From: Inia geoffrensis
Taxonomy: Eukaryota > Chordata > Mammalia > Artiodactyla > Iniidae
Assembly: GCA_036417435.1 (NCBI GenBank)
Contig: CM070907.1
Coordinates: forward strand, 54,358,001-54,422,000
Direction of reading: 5' to 3'
Length of the DNA: 64,000 nucleotides
Shown here: piece after piece, positions 34,161-47,165 of the stretch
Layout: every line of letters starts with the position of its first letter
Position numbering within the stretch: the stretch's first letter is position 1
The notes under the pieces: generated by a model
Told to the model about the DNA's origin: nothing
The model's database searches: none
What the model saw: only the letters and a program-made list of their open reading frames with translations
Position numbers and translations under genes: made by a program

Positions 34161-35264
34161 TAAGAACAAGAGGCTGGAGGAGCCCTAAGGGCTTCCGGCT
34201 CTGGCCTTCGGTAAGCGGCTGGAGCTGCAAGATGCCTCCTTCCCTTCACCCCAGCACCCCGACCCTGGGCTGTCCAGAGGTTCCTGAAACTCCTCCTGGG
34301 GAGCGCTTCCTCCCTTCTCTGGGACTCTCCTCTCCAACCCCTCCTGCTTCACCTTCAGGATCAAGAGTTCTCAATTTGCTCCTCCCTCCCGCTGGGACTT
34401 GCCTCAGGAAGACCCTCCTCCAGCCTTTCGTAGGAGACAGAGCCCCGTCTCTGCTAAGGACGTGAGGAGCTCCTTGCACAGCTTCCCAGCTCTACGGCGA
34501 AGGCCGGGAAGCATTAGCGAGCAGGGCTCCTGGGAGCCTCGTGTCCCGGGGCCTGGCGCCTGCCCCTGGTGTGGGCCCACCTGGGCTTTCCTGCCCCCAT
34601 GCCTGCCCAACAGCAGCAGCTGCTGCAGTGAGATTTATGTGATGCCATTGGGGTTGTGTTAAAAAAAAAACAAAAAACAAAACAGAGGGTGTGTGTTCAG
34701 AAGGAAGGAAGAAACCCAACATTTATTAAGGTCCTATTGTGTGGCAGGCATATTTGCAAACATCTCTTCCTCCCAACCCTTGGCCCTGAAAGGCACACTT
34801 GCCTGAAGGTCATGGTGAGGATGAAATAAGGTGAAGCCTGTGAAACTCCTGGGTGACTTGTCAGCAGTTTGAAGTGTGGATAGAGGCCAGCCTGGTTTCA
34901 GAGCACAAAGAAAGAGGAGGCTGGGGCAGGCAGAGGAGGGGTGTCCAGCCTCGGTGTGGCCTGCAGACCTCGGATGGAGGGGGACTTTTTTCTATGAACA
35001 GTGGGAGCTGGTAAGAATTAGGCAAATTTGGGACCAGATCAGATTGGCTCTCCAGAAGTACAGTGTAGTCACTGAGCGGAGATGCGTGGAAGGGCCACGG
35101 CTAAATGTGTGGAGGTCAGAGGAGGTCCAACGAGCCTCCAGTGAGGTCCCTTCTATCTCTGGGATCTTGAGCTGGACAGGCTACGCGGCAGTCCTTTTGG
35201 TCTACTCCCTAAATATTTCTATGGCACGTTTGTACCCACAGTCTGAGTTCCCCTGTCAAAATCC
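34161..35264. other. GC-rich intergenic sequence
   Basis: Contains an antisense MIR/L2-like relic at about 34715-34830 (acccaacatttattaaggtc). Otherwise unique GC-rich DNA with overlapping, unrelated open frames on both strands. No gene recognised. Confidence 0.55.
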
Positions 35265-35280
35265 CCAGGAGGGGGCAGTA
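35265..35280 (+). promoter_or_regulatory. CTCF-like motif
   Basis: ccaggagggggcagta matches the extended CTCF consensus at 15 of 16 positions (a G at the pyrimidine position). It lies in unique GC-rich intergenic DNA, not in a recognised repeat. Function is inferred from the motif only. Confidence 0.45.
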
Positions 35281-36335
35281 CAGGTCTCAGTCTCCCCTTT
35301 GGGACATTAGGTGAAAGGAGTACCAAAGGCTTCCCCAAGACCACCATGGGATGAGTCACTGTGCAGGAATTGGAACCCAGGCTCCCATAAGCTGTGTTGC
35401 TGCCAGGAGTCTGGGGCTTGGGAGGGAGAGAGGCCGGAAGGCCGGGGCCCAGCCTGGGTCAGCCAGCGTCCATCACCAGGAGCATCACCAGGCTGGCCCG
35501 GCTCAAAATAGCTCTCCAGACGCAAGGAAATATTTTATCCTACTCTGTTTTCCCACCAAAAAAAATAAACATTCCCAGATCTCAATGGGGCCAGACTCCA
35601 AAGAGGGGGAAAGGGAACGAGAACAGGCCTGGCCGCCCACTGAGAAGTCAGGTTTCTCTCCTTTTAGCTCCTTTCTTAAGGGTCAAGGCTTCGCTGCTTG
35701 ACATGAGTGTAGAGACTCCCACAACTTTCCCAGGGGTGACTGGCTTTCTCTTGGTGTCAGACTGCCCTTTCCCAGGGGTCACTCACCCCAGACATGGTGA
35801 CACTACTGGACGGCTGCAGAGACCATGCTAGGGGGGTTTAAGTATATGACATGACTCTGCCTTCGATGGCTTACAAGCCACTGGATGGCATGGTGGGGCT
35901 TCCTCTCTCCTTGAGGAGCTCTTGGAACCTGGGCGAGAGAGCACTGATATTTACTGAGAGTCAACCATGGGCCTGGTACATAGCAGGAACTCCCACAAAT
36001 GTCATGCCTTTTGACCCTCACGACAAGCCTTTGAGGGGTATGTTGTCACTTCCCATTTTACAGATGAAGAAACTGAGGCTCAGAATGGGCATGACCAGTT
36101 CAAGGTTTCACGACCAGCAAATGGTAGACCTAGGACTGGATTGTACATTATGTGGCTCTAAGACCGCGCTTTGCATCATGCTGGCTCTGGTAGGGCCCAC
36201 GGGGAGGCTGGTGGGTGGATTGCATGAGCTCCGGACTCACTCATGCACAGAGCTCTCCCCTTCTTACTCTGGCTGTGGGACCCCCAGGCCTTGGGACACC
36301 AAGACCTGATGAGGAAGACAGAAATGAGGCTGGTA
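35281..36335. other. GC-rich intergenic sequence with a MIR
   Basis: Unique sequence to about 35939, then an antisense MIR at 35940-36185 (cattttacagatgaagaaac, ctgaggctcagaatggg). Open frames in 35351-35831 overlap each other in all frames and lack family resemblance. Confidence 0.6.
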
Positions 36336-36748
36336 TGGTTATGGGTTGAATTGTGTCCCCACAAAAGATCTGTTGAAGTCGTAACCCTCATACCTGCCAA
36401 TGTGACCTTATTTGGTAATAAGGTCTTAACAGATGTAAACAAGTCAAGATGAGGTAGTTAGGGTAGGCCCTAGTCCAATATGACTAGTGTCCCTGTAAGA
36501 AGAGGGAAGACTGCCATATGGAGACAAAGGCAGAGGTTGGAGTTATGCTGCCATAAGCCAAGGAATGCCTGGGGCTACCAGAAGCTGTGAGAGGCAAGGA
36601 AGGCTCCTCCTCTGGAGGCTTTGGAGGGACCATGACTGCCAGCACCTAGATTTTATAGTTCTAGTCTCTGGAACTGTGAGACAATACATTTCTGTTGTTT
36701 TAAGCCATCCGGTTTGAGGTCCTTTGTTATGGCGGCCCTGGTAGACTC
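36336..36748 (+). mobile_element. MLT1-type solo LTR (ERVL-MaLR)
   Basis: Text follows MLT1 LTRs: gggttgaattgtgtcccca, aatgtgaccttatttggtaa, taggccctagtccaatatga, gctgccataagccaaggaat, and tctctggaactgtgagaca. No internal region is attached. An ancient solo LTR. Confidence 0.88.
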
Positions 36749-37019
36749 TCCCATAGCTGAGGTCTGCCTGGTGTCCCCCTTGGACTCCTCAGGAAGCGGG
36801 CAGACTGGAACCTGTGGGAGAGCAGAGCTCAAGTCTCAGCTCTACGAGGGGAAGAACTGCCAGCCAGAGGGGCTTCAGGAGGGGCTGCTTCCAAGGAGTG
36901 AGGGCCACATCATAGGGTGTATATGTGAAGGAGTGGATGGACATTCTGGGCAGATATTTGTCTCTTTCTTATTGCTTTATGGGAGGTCATAAATGTTTAT
37001 ATAGATATAAAAATAGAAA
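36749..37019. other. Unique intergenic sequence
   Basis: GC-moderate DNA between the MLT1 LTR and an old L1. Nothing is recognised. Confidence 0.5.
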
Positions 37020-39640
37020 GATTGGTTGGCCTACTGATAAATTTTTTGTGCATTTTGCAAATATGCTTCCTAGTTAGAGGCTTAGTCTTTTCATATTCTT
37101 TATGGTATCTTTTAAAGAACAGAAGGTCTTAGTTTTAATGTTGTCAAATTTATCCACATGCATCTTTAACTCATCCAAAATTGATTTCTGTTTAGGGTGT
37201 GAGGTAGGGCACAAAACAAAAGAGTTTTGTTTTTAAAATATAGATAAGCAACTGCTCTGCATCCTTTATGGCTCTGGAGTACTGTCTCTGTCTCTTATCT
37301 GCCTCTGCAGCAATATCTTACAGTCTTAATTGCTGGAGATTTAGGGTAAGTCTTAATATCTGGTAGAGCAAAACTTCCCCAGCCACATCTTCTTTTCCTG
37401 AAATGTCTTTGTTATATTTTGGGGTACTGTTTAAAGGTCATTAAAAAAATTCTTAGCCCCACCCATTTATATTAAAGCTGTCTTAAAATAATACTAGTAT
37501 CACTATTAATCTGAATGATTTACTTTAAAATTTGTATAACAGAGAAATTTATATAGCTATTTGTATAGTGAGAGTTTGAGAGTTTGGGATATATCCTTAT
37601 AAAAATTTTTAAGTGTCGATACCAACATGCATACAATGTATTTGTCTGCATTATGATGGAATCATGCTTCATATACTATTCTGCCATTTGACTTTTTCAC
37701 TTAGAAATATGTCAGGTATATTTTCATATATACTTGAATATACTTTATATATTTCATAAATATAGAACTGACAACCAGCTGACTCCGGCAGAGGAAGGCC
37801 TGTGGCTGCAGTTGCTGCAGCCACGATTCCCCAGCCGGGGACCTGAACCCAGCAGTCATTGTCAGAATGGTAGACAAAGAACAAAAGATAGAATGGCCCC
37901 ATTTTAAAAAATGCCCACAGAGTACCCCATTTTCGTCGAGAAGTACTCTAATCTAGTCAATCAATTCTTTGAGGTACATTGATGTTTTCAACAGATCATT
38001 TAAAAAAATTCTACTTCACTGAAACAAATTACCCTCCAAGAAGATTAGAGCCATTTACATTCTTACTAGCCCTGGGGCACATCAGCTGTGGGATCACAGT
38101 CACCAGCACAGGTGTTTTCAAAAAGAGAACTAGACAGATACAGTAAAAATAGAGCAAAGAACATAACAGACACTGTGGATCCACCACCCATCTTTGTCCC
38201 ATATTTATTACATGAGTTTTTTATTACCTTTTCTTTGGAAATTAAAAAGAAATTAAGGACATTTCACACATACGTAAAAGTGGAATGAATGGTATAATGA
38301 ACCCTGACCACCTGCAACAATTATCAATTCATGGTTCACTGTGCCCCGTCTAGGCTCCCAACCCCAAGTTAATCTGAAGCAGACGCCAAACCTCATATAA
38401 TTTCACCTGTAGATACTTCAGCAAGTCTTTCCAAAAGATAAACAGTTTCACACCTTAAAAATTAATGATTTTCTAATATAATCAAATATCTCATGTATCA
38501 AACTTTACTGGTTGTCTTTTTACATATGTATTATACTTATGTACATATATATAATATAATATATAATATGTATATTCAATATGTATATTCATGTATATGT
38601 ATATTCTCTCTAAATATATATATATATTTGCTTGAATAAGGATCGAAAATAAGATCCAGACATTGCCTTTGACTCTGTCTCTTATACTTTTCTTTTTAAT
38701 TTTGAAACAATCAGGAACAGAAAAGTGGCAAGTATGTTACAAAGAACTTTCCTTCCCGTGAACATCGGGAGAGTGAGTTGTGGACCTGGTTTCCCATCAC
38801 CCCCCGAGTCTGTAATGTTTTCTACAAACAAGGACCATCTCCTCTGTAGCTACAGTACAACCGTCAACACCAGGAGGCTAACGGAGTCATTGCTACCGTT
38901 TACTCCTCAGACCTCATTCAAGTGACGAGTTGCCCCAATAGTGTCTTTTATAGCTGAGGACCCAGCTCAGACACAAGCGCTGTAGTTAGCTGTCATGTCT
39001 CTTTACTCTCCTTCAGTCTGGAAAAGTTCCTCAACTTTTGACTTTTAAGACCTTGACATATTGGGAGTGATTTTCTAGATCTGCCTCAGTAGGAATTTGT
39101 CTGACGTTTCCTTGAGATTATTCATCGTTAACAGGAATAGCACGGAAGTGACACTGTGGTTTTCTCATGACGTCTTCAGATGGCGTGTGATTTTGACTGG
39201 CCCCTTTATTGATGAGGATTAAGGTGATGTCTGCCAGTCTTCTCCACGGTGAAGTTATTCCTTTCTCCTTTGTGATTTTATAGAGAGATACTTTGAAACT
39301 GTGCAGATGTCTCATTCCTCATCAAACTTTCAATTTATTTGTTTGTTTATATCAGTATGGACTTATGGTTTTCTGTTTTATTCAATGGGCTATAATTCTT
39401 ACCATCAGTATTTAGTTTCGTGCTCAAATTATCCCTAACTTGACCAGTCCCTTCAAGCTGGGTTGTGTATCCTTTTGAAAAGTCCCCGTCATTCTTGACT
39501 ACTTCCGTACTTTCTGGCACAACAAGATCTTCCAGGCACATCTTGTACTTTTCCTGTCCCTATCCTAGAATCAGGCATTTTCTAAGGAAATGCAAAACGG
39601 TGACATTCTAATTCTATTATTCTTTCTTTGTTTATTAGCT
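37020..39640 (-). mobile_element. Old LINE (L1M-like) sequence, degraded
   Basis: Antisense L1-like text at 37020-37740 (for example gtcttagttttaatgttgtc; gatggaatcatgcttcatat) and again at about 38140-39560 (gtggcaagtatgttacaaag, tgtctgacgtttccttgag, ctggcacaacaagatcttcc). A short tRNA-SINE-like patch with a 10-bp inverted repeat lies at 37770-37860. An AT-rich repeat (TA-rich) is at 38540-38635. All frames are broken; exact subfamily not assigned. Confidence 0.6.
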
Positions 39641-39824
39641 AGAATTCCTTTATTCTAAACAAAACTAAAAACTTCCTTTTCATCAGATACAGGAGTTCAT
39701 TTCTTTGAGGTACAGTTTAAATAGCAAGTCAGGATAAATGAGTCTTTCCCTTTACTTGTCAGCTTTCATAATAATGAGTTCGTTTTCTAGCATCCTCCAA
39801 AGGTGATCAATAAGACTTTTTTTC

Positions 39825-41880
39825 TTCCAGTTTTATTGACATACAGTTCTTCTAAGGTTTAAGGTATATAGCATAATGTTTTGATTTACATATAGCATGA
39901 AGTGATTATCACCATAAGTTCAGTGAATAGTCGTCATCTCATATAGAAACCTAATTAAAGAAATAGAAAAAAACTTTTTTTCTTGTGATGAAAACTCTTA
40001 AGATTTACTCTAGAGAATTCCCTGGTGGTCCAGTGGTTAGAACTTGGCACTTTTACTGCCGGGGCCTCGGTTTGACCCCTGGTTGGGAAACTAAGATACC
40101 ACAAGCCTCGGGGTGAGGCCAAAAAAAAAAGATTTACTGTGACAACTTTCATATATAACATAGAGCAGTGTTAATTTTATTTATTGTGTTGTACATTACA
40201 TCCCTGGTATTATTTATCCTGTAACTGGAAGTTTGTACATTTTGACTGCCTTCATCCAACTCCTTCTCCCTCTATCCCCCACTTCTGGTTACCACAAATT
40301 TGATCTCTTTTTCTATGAGTTTGTTTGTTTGGTTTTGAAGTATAACTGACCTACAACACTACGTTAGTTCCTGTTACACAACCTAGTGATTCAATATTTC
40401 TATACATTTCAAACTGATCACCACGATGTCTAGTTATGATAAGTACAAGTATTATTATGAACTTATTGATCTTTATGTATTTCAATAGATGTGTCATTAT
40501 TATGAGGTTCAGATGACCCCATATTTGGTCAGTGGGAGCCTGTCTTGGACCTTTATTTTTCTGTATGCATCTAATCATGAGGAAACAGGAGAAAATACAA
40601 GCAAATTGGGTTCTTTCCCAATGAAAAAGTTTACTGGGAATTTTGATTGGGATTGCATTGAATCTACAGGCCAATTTGGAGAGAACTGACATCTTCAAGA
40701 TAGCGAGGCTTTTTATTTATGAATGTGGTGTACATCTCTGTTTATTTAAGTCTCTTCTAATGTCTTTCAGTGAAGTTTTATTAAGTCTTGCACAACTTTT
40801 GTTAGATTTATCCCAAGATATTGCATATTTTCATTGTGAGTACAAGTCATATCCTTTTTAAATTGTATTTTCTAACTGAGAAAATGAAAAAATGGTAGTA
40901 TATAAAAATGCAATTTACTTTTGTATATTGATTTTACATCAGACAAATTGCTAAACTCTCTTATTAAGTAATAATTTGACTCTAGATTATTTTGCTTTTC
41001 TAGGTAGAAAATCATATTAAATCATAACACAGTTTTGTTTCTTCCTTTTTGATCCGTATAATTTTGTCTTTTGTCTTATTGTGTTTTCTGGAACTTCTAG
41101 TGTAATGTTGAATAGAAACGGCAGTAAGTACTCTTTTTTATCTTATTCCTGTTTTTAAAAGAAATACTTCTAATGTTTCAGAATTTAGTAAAATGTTTTC
41201 TGTAGGTTTTTTGAGTAGATATCAGGTTTAGAAAGTTTATGTTACTAACTGCTAAGAGTTTTATTTTAACCGTGAATGGATGTTGACTTTTATAAATGTT
41301 TTCTATATATTTAATTTATTGATATAATTCTAATTTTTCCTTTAATCTGTTAATAAAAGCAATTCATTTATAGATTTTTCTAGTGTTGAACACTGTGGTC
41401 AGAGAACATGGCTTATGTGATTCTTTGGAACTTATTGATACTTGTTTTATAGCCCAGTCTATTATCAGTAGGCAAAGGTGGTCTATATGTGCTTTAAAAT
41501 TGGGTTTATTGTCCAGTCATTGGATGCAGGATTCTAAGTGCAAGCATTAGGTCACTAAAGTCTTATTGATGATTTTTTTTACATGATCTAACAAATCCTG
41601 ATAGATCTCCCAATATACATGTCTTTTTTGAAGCCATGTTTTTATGTGTATATGAATTAAAGAGTTTCATATCTTCCTGGTTAATTGAAACTTCAATCAT
41701 TTTGTGATGGCCCACTTTATCTCTTGTAATGTTTCTGTCTTGAAGTCTGTTTACTCAGATATTAATGTGGCTACACCAGATATCTTTTAGTTAATATTTG
41801 TCTCTTCCATCCTTTGAATTGTCTCTGTTCTTACAGCTATTTTTTTTAACTTACTTTAACAATCTTCGTCTTGCTATTGT
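39825..41880 (-). mobile_element. Old L1 (L1M-like) fragment
   Basis: Antisense text from ttccagttttattgacatac (3' side) to ORF2 parts (gggattgcattgaatctaca at 40650, the antisense of the reverse-transcriptase region; taatgttgaatagaaacgg at 41103). A short SINE is inserted at 40010-40128. Plus-strand frames are wrong-strand shadows. Confidence 0.75.
40010..40128 (+). mobile_element. Short tRNA-derived SINE
   Basis: gaattccctggtggtccagtgg opens a tRNA-like head of about 110 bp ending gggtgaggccaaaaaaaaaa. A B-box-like segment (ggtttgacccctgg) is at about 40070. Direct repeat aagatttact is at 40000-40009 and 40129-40138. Confidence 0.88.
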
Positions 41881-44800
41881 GATGACTGATGTAGTCAACT
41901 TATTTCTACCGTATAGCACATAGTAGGTGCTCAGGAAACCAGCCATTGTCAACCTCAGGTCTCTCGAGGCCTGCCGTGGGTAGGGGACTGGGAAGGGAAA
42001 TGAGGTCTCTTCTCGCTATTACCCCTCAGTCTGGGGGGCCTACAAGACATGGTTTTTCCTGAGAAAAACATGGCGTTTCCAGAAAGACCTGGCTGAGAAA
42101 ACCCCACTAGTCTGGGGCCACATAACTGTTTCCTAGAAACTAGATGTGAGTGAAACTCGGCTGGTGCCCGAGTCACAGCATACGTTTCCTGTTTTTCATC
42201 CACGAGCTAATAAAGTTATTTCCTTCGCATGCTGCTGAGCAGGAAGGCCCCACTGCCTCAAGGCTGGAGGCCGGCCCTTATCCACCACGCTCCAGGCAGA
42301 GGGAGGAAGTGGCCTGGGCTCCCCTGGGGGAGGGGCTTCCTCCCAGGCAGGGTTGTCAACTCTTCTCCCCACGCTCGCTCGAGCCCTCATCGGCAAGGGG
42401 GCATCAGAGCCCGCTCTACCCCCAACAGTCCCCAAGGCTCTGCCCCTGGCCTGGAGCCCTCCGTGGGTCTCCTGACCACCTCTCTCGTCCTCTTTGAAGG
42501 CCCCCTGATGCCTGAACAGCACCTCAAATTCCATGTGTCCCACGCAGATCTCTTGCCTTGCCCGTGTTCTTCCTCGTGTTCCCCAGCTCTGTGGTGCTGT
42601 CACCATCCACTGGCTGCTTAATCTTATTTAAGGGCATCACTGGGCCCCCTGCCCAATCCCTGTAGCCTGTCAGCCAGACGATTTGGTCTAGGTTCCCCGG
42701 CCCCAGCCCAGGCTCCACACACAGCAGTGTTGGGAGGGCTCTGGGAGTTCCCCGGGGCGGGGATGGGTTGGCTTCCTCTCTGTGCTCCAGAGTCCGGCAC
42801 AGTGTGGCTGGGGAGACGGCTCAGGGAAGTTTGTTGAACAAACTAGTGAATGAATGAATGGATGGATGAATGGGCCCTCTGGAGTCTTCTCCAGGATCAC
42901 ACCCTGCCACCCCACCTCTTCTAATCATCCTCCCTCGTTGTGGTTTCACCTCAGCCTCCTGCCCTTCCTCCGAACCTGCTCCAGGCCTCCACTTTCTCCC
43001 CCACATGGGGAACCCAGCTGCAGACACTGTACTGGTCACTCCTCTGGGGCAGGGCCCTGGCTCTGGCTCTGTGGGTGGCATGGTCCCGCACAGACAGTGT
43101 TGGCTGTAGGCGCCAGGGATACTGCACTGGGTCATTCATCCTTCATTCACTCAAACGTTTATGGAGCCCAGAGTACATGCCATACACTCAGGAAATGGCA
43201 TGGCAAGGACGGACCAAGTCCCTCCTCTGCCCAGAGGGGGCAGTTAAGGACCCAGCAGCACCCAGTCACCAGTGGTGTCCGTCCAGGTGAACTGGGGCCT
43301 CTGCAGGTATGCTTGGTTAGTACAGCCACACAGGAGGGCTGTGGGAAATTTGTGCAGGTAAAAGCCTGGACAGCAGGCCGAGCTGCACGGCTGAGTCCAT
43401 CTCCCAGAATGAAGTGTGGCAGAAGGATGGAGGGCAGTGGCCCTCGGGGCCCAGGGTCCACTGCAGGTGACTCAAGCAGATGGGGAGTGAGAAGGTCAGG
43501 GTTTGGGAGTCAGGCATCCCTGACACACTGAGGAAGCTTCTCTCTGATCCCCAGTTTCCTTTCCTGTGGAAGAGACGTTAATAATCCCCACCTCACTAGA
43601 GGATGAAATAAATGCATATCAGGGAAGGCCCCCTCGCACATATGAGCAGCCAAGCTGGGGCTGGGTAGGGGGCGCCCATAACCAGTCCTGGAACAGGGGA
43701 CCGGAACCAGAGCTGCTCAAAGCCGCCTGCCATCTTCTGCTCAGGGGGTCTCAAGGCTAAGACAGAGGATGCGGGTTAGGGTGAGGGGCAGAGGAGGGCG
43801 GAAAGATTCAGTTTAGAGTTGGGCAATGTACAGGCATGAGTACAATGCTCACAAGCCTCAGATGAAGTGGGTCTCACCCTGAGGAAATTGAGGCTCGGAG
43901 TGGAAATGACCTGCCACGGGTGAGGGGCAGAGCTGGGCTCAAATCTAGGTTTGCAGGCCCCTGTGCTCAGGCTCCTTCCTTGTCTTGCACTGAGGCTGGG
44001 GACCTCACCCCAGGCCTCATCTCCTTTCTCGGAGTCCTGGCCCTGGGCTCAACTGAGTGGTCCTCCCTGGCCTGGCTGTGTACTGCTGCATGTTTGAACA
44101 TCATTATTCACCCTGATGGGTTCATCTTTTGTTCCCAGCCCAGCCTGGAGGCCTGCAGATGCATGGTAGTCCCCATCCTGCCCCTGGCTGGGCTGCTCTA
44201 TGTCCTGGATTGGCCTCTGTGCTGAGCTCTTGGAGGGTTGGGCCTCATTCCCTGGGTCACCAGTACCCAACCAGGGCCCCGGCATGGAGCGGACAACCAG
44301 GAAACGATCTGCTGAAGGAGGAAGGGGTAGAGCGCAGCCCGGGTTACCAGAGGGTCCTGAGTGGGTGAAATTTCCCCACCCTGCAGAAGGGAAAGGACCC
44401 CAAGTGTGGTGCCCCATGGACCCAGGTACAAACCCCACCTTGGCCATTTTTTTTCAAATTGCAGTAAAATATACATAATATAGAATTTACCATTTTAACC
44501 CTTTTTAGCCACAACTCAGAGGCATTAAGTACATCCACACTGCTGTGCAGCCATCACCACCCTCCCTCTCCAGGACTTTTCAATCATCCCAAGCTCTTGG
44601 CTGTTTTTTTCTTTTTCTTGGCCATGTGCCCCCAGGAGCATAAATGCTCTGCCTCTGAGTTTTAGCTGTTCATTCACACACCAGGAAGCACGCTGTGTCT
44701 CACTGCCTGCTGTGAGAGTAAAGGAGGTGGGTGTGGGTCGCGCTTCCTGGGTCAAGTGGGGTGCACCCAGGAGTGGCTGGTGTTGTTCCCACATTGGCAC

Positions 44801-46703
44801 AGGCCAGCCCCTCAAGGACACTTCCTAAAGGGCTAGGTTGCACATAATGATTACGATAATTATGGTACAACCGTGGCAATGAGGCATGAAGGAGAGGACG
44901 CCAGCCAACAGGGAGCCGGGAAACTGGACCCTGAAAATTCTCTGCCGTTGACTAGCTGTGGCCTTGGCCACGTCCCTTCCCCTCCTGAACTCCGCTTCCT
45001 GCTTGTACAAAAGGAGTGCACAGCAGGGCACTTTCTCTCGTGGTACCGAAAGCCCCTACTTCTCTGTTATCAACCTCTGGCCTCCCCTCACCTGGACCAG
45101 GAGGCTGGGTGAGCTGTTCCCTATGTGTGCGGAGGGGGAAGCCAGTGCTTCCCAAGGTCCTCTGCTCCCTGAGCATCTTGTGTGCTTGTCCACCAGGCCA
45201 CAGGCCCCTCAAGGACAGAGGTCCTAGCTTTCTCTCATCCATTCATCCATTCACTCCTGTGCTTAATGAACCTTTGTCTGTGCCAGGCCCTGTGCTGGGC
45301 TGGCTGTGTGGAACCGGGTCCTCCTTCCGCAGGGTCCCAGTCTGGTGGGAGGTCAGAGCCAGGCCCAGACAGGGTGGTACAGTGCTGGGCCTGCAGGGAC
45401 AGGATGGTATTCCTGGGGCCCTGTGCCAGGCAGAGGGTAGGGCAGGAGTGGCCTGCGGTATAGACATGCTGGGACAAGTGCCGCCTCCTACAAGTTCTGT
45501 CTCCTCATCTGCAAAGCAGCCGCCCCAGAGGTTTTTGTGGCGAGCCAAGGAGGGGAGAGCACGTGGAAAGAAGAGCACAGCTGCTCAGCGAACAGGGCCT
45601 TGTGTAAACAGAGACCATGGTGGGGCGGCCCTGCCGGGAAATGCTGCTCCTATGTCCGTCTGTCCGTCCCTCAGCCAAACCCTCCCAGCACCTGTTGGAA
45701 CAGTGTGTGGCAGACATCACACAACATGGGCTGTCACTTCTGTGTGGTACTTCTTGAGAACCTATAGAGATGCTTATCTCCACAGAGCTGGGGTTCTCAG
45801 AAGGGACCTGCTGTTGGTGAGCATAAGCCTTCGGTCCACGACACAGATGTACAAGCCCCAGGCCCCTCCCTCTAGGTCCTCGGTCTTGTGGGGAGAAACC
45901 AGGTGCGAAACCACAAGTGACCTGCTTCTCGCAGGGTGGACGGTGGGACCCCAGGCCCATGTCCCCAGTGGGGGTGGGGCGGTGCTGAGCAGAGAGATGG
46001 ACTCAACTCGTGGACAGAGGATAGGATTGAAACTAAGGTAAAAGGACTGTTTGGGGGCAGTTCTGATGTTTCTTCTCACAATAGCACCACTACCACCACC
46101 ACCACCACACACACACACACGATGTAGTTATTATATCTACAATCCCCATTTTACAGATGTGAAGGCTGAGGCTTAGAAAAGTTATCCACTCGTGAAAGAT
46201 CGCACTGCTGGTAGGTGGTGAGGCCGGGATTTGAATGCCACACCACACCCTGTTGCCTCACACAGTCTTTCTCTCTCCCCTCCTGGGGGTCTGCCCTCCC
46301 CTCCTCCCCTTTCGCCATTCCCTGCTCTGACCTCCTCCAGGTTTCACCTTAAAATCACAAGGCCCGGAAGGCTCCATCTCCTTTCCTGTCACAGGCCTCC
46401 CAATAGGGACTTCCTGGGGGCAGTCGGCGGGGAAGCGGTAACTTTGTAATTCCCACTTCTCCCACAGCCAAGGTCTGGCTCACAGGCCCAGGTACACAGC
46501 CTCCACCCTGGGGTGTGGGCCGGAACAAGGCCTCTTTGTTCCATTGTCTGCCTCCACTGGCCCTGCCTGAGCAGCCCGGGTTTGGGGAGGGCTCTGGCAG
46601 CTATGCCAACCAAACGTGGGTTTGTTGATGAGGCAGCAGGGCCCAAGGATCCACAGACTTAGTACACATCCCACCTGCCCGTCAGCATCACCTGGGAGCT
46701 TAT
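41881..46703. other. GC-rich, L1-poor intergenic region
   Basis: Mostly unique DNA with ancient relics: L2 tail text at about 42825-42880, antisense L2 at 43125-43250 and 45235-45310, MIRs at about 43480-43620 (+), 43830-44000 (-), 44850-45020 (+) and 46130-46260 (-), and an L1 3' fragment at 44445-44620 (-). Open runs of up to 341 codons (45016-46041, +) and 225 codons (42854-43531, +) cross L2 and MIR text and have no family resemblance. A short (CAC/CA)n run is at 46084-46122. Confidence 0.6.
44445..44620 (-). mobile_element. Old L1 3' fragment
   Basis: Antisense L1 3' text (gcagtaaaatatacataata, gaatttaccattttaaccc), related to the fragment at 19100. Confidence 0.75.
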
Positions 46704-46913
46704 AAAAAAATCCCCAGTCAGGGGCTTCCCTGGTGGCGCAGTGGTTGGGAGTCCGCCTGCCGATGCAGGGGACACGGGTTCGTGCCCCGGTCCGGGAAGA
46801 TCCCACATGCTGCAGAGTGGCTGGGCCCGTGAGCCACGGCCGCTGAGCCTGCGCATCCGGAGCCTGTGCTCCGCAGCGGGAGAGGCCGCAGCGGTGAGAG
46901 GCCCGCGTACCGC

Positions 46914-46944
<31 letters not shown>

Positions 46945-47035
46945 CAGCCAGGACCCCACCCCAGACCAGTTACACCAGCATCTCCAGGTGCGGCCTAGGC
47001 ATCGGCATTTTATGAAAACCCCTTATGGGAGTCCA
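46650..47035 (+). mobile_element. MER5A relic split by a SINE
   Basis: gtcagcatcacctgggagct before the SINE and agccaggaccccaccccag, accagcatctccaggtgcg and cggcattttatgaaaacccc after it together form one MER5A-type DNA-transposon relic. Confidence 0.7.
46723..46933 (+). mobile_element. CHR-type SINE (short form)
   Basis: Starts ggcttccctggtggcgcag, B-box-like gggttcgtgccccgg, then gtgagccacggccgctgagc and a 20+ A tail. A 19-bp duplication with one difference (aaaaaaatccccag(t/c)cagg) flanks it at 46704-46722 and 46934-46952. It is close to the family consensus and so looks young. Confidence 0.94.
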
Positions 47036-47165
47036 TGTGCAGCCGGGTCTGTTTCCATGGGCTGTAATGTGGTCCTCGAGGTCAGGCAGGGGCGCTTAGC
47101 CTGAACAGTAATTTGCACTGAGCTTCAAACCTCTCCTCCAACAAGCTTATATGATTATTATCTCA
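47036..47165. other. Unique intergenic sequence
   Basis: Short unremarkable stretch. Confidence 0.5.

Noticed and set aside
42854..43531. Open run of 225 codons on the + strand
   Set aside because: It includes L2 tail and antisense L2 sequence, lacks any domain, and competing frames are equally open.
45016..46041. Open run of 341 codons on the + strand
   Set aside because: It crosses antisense L2 text near 45235-45310, has no recognised domain, and several other frames are also open there. GC-rich composition explains it.
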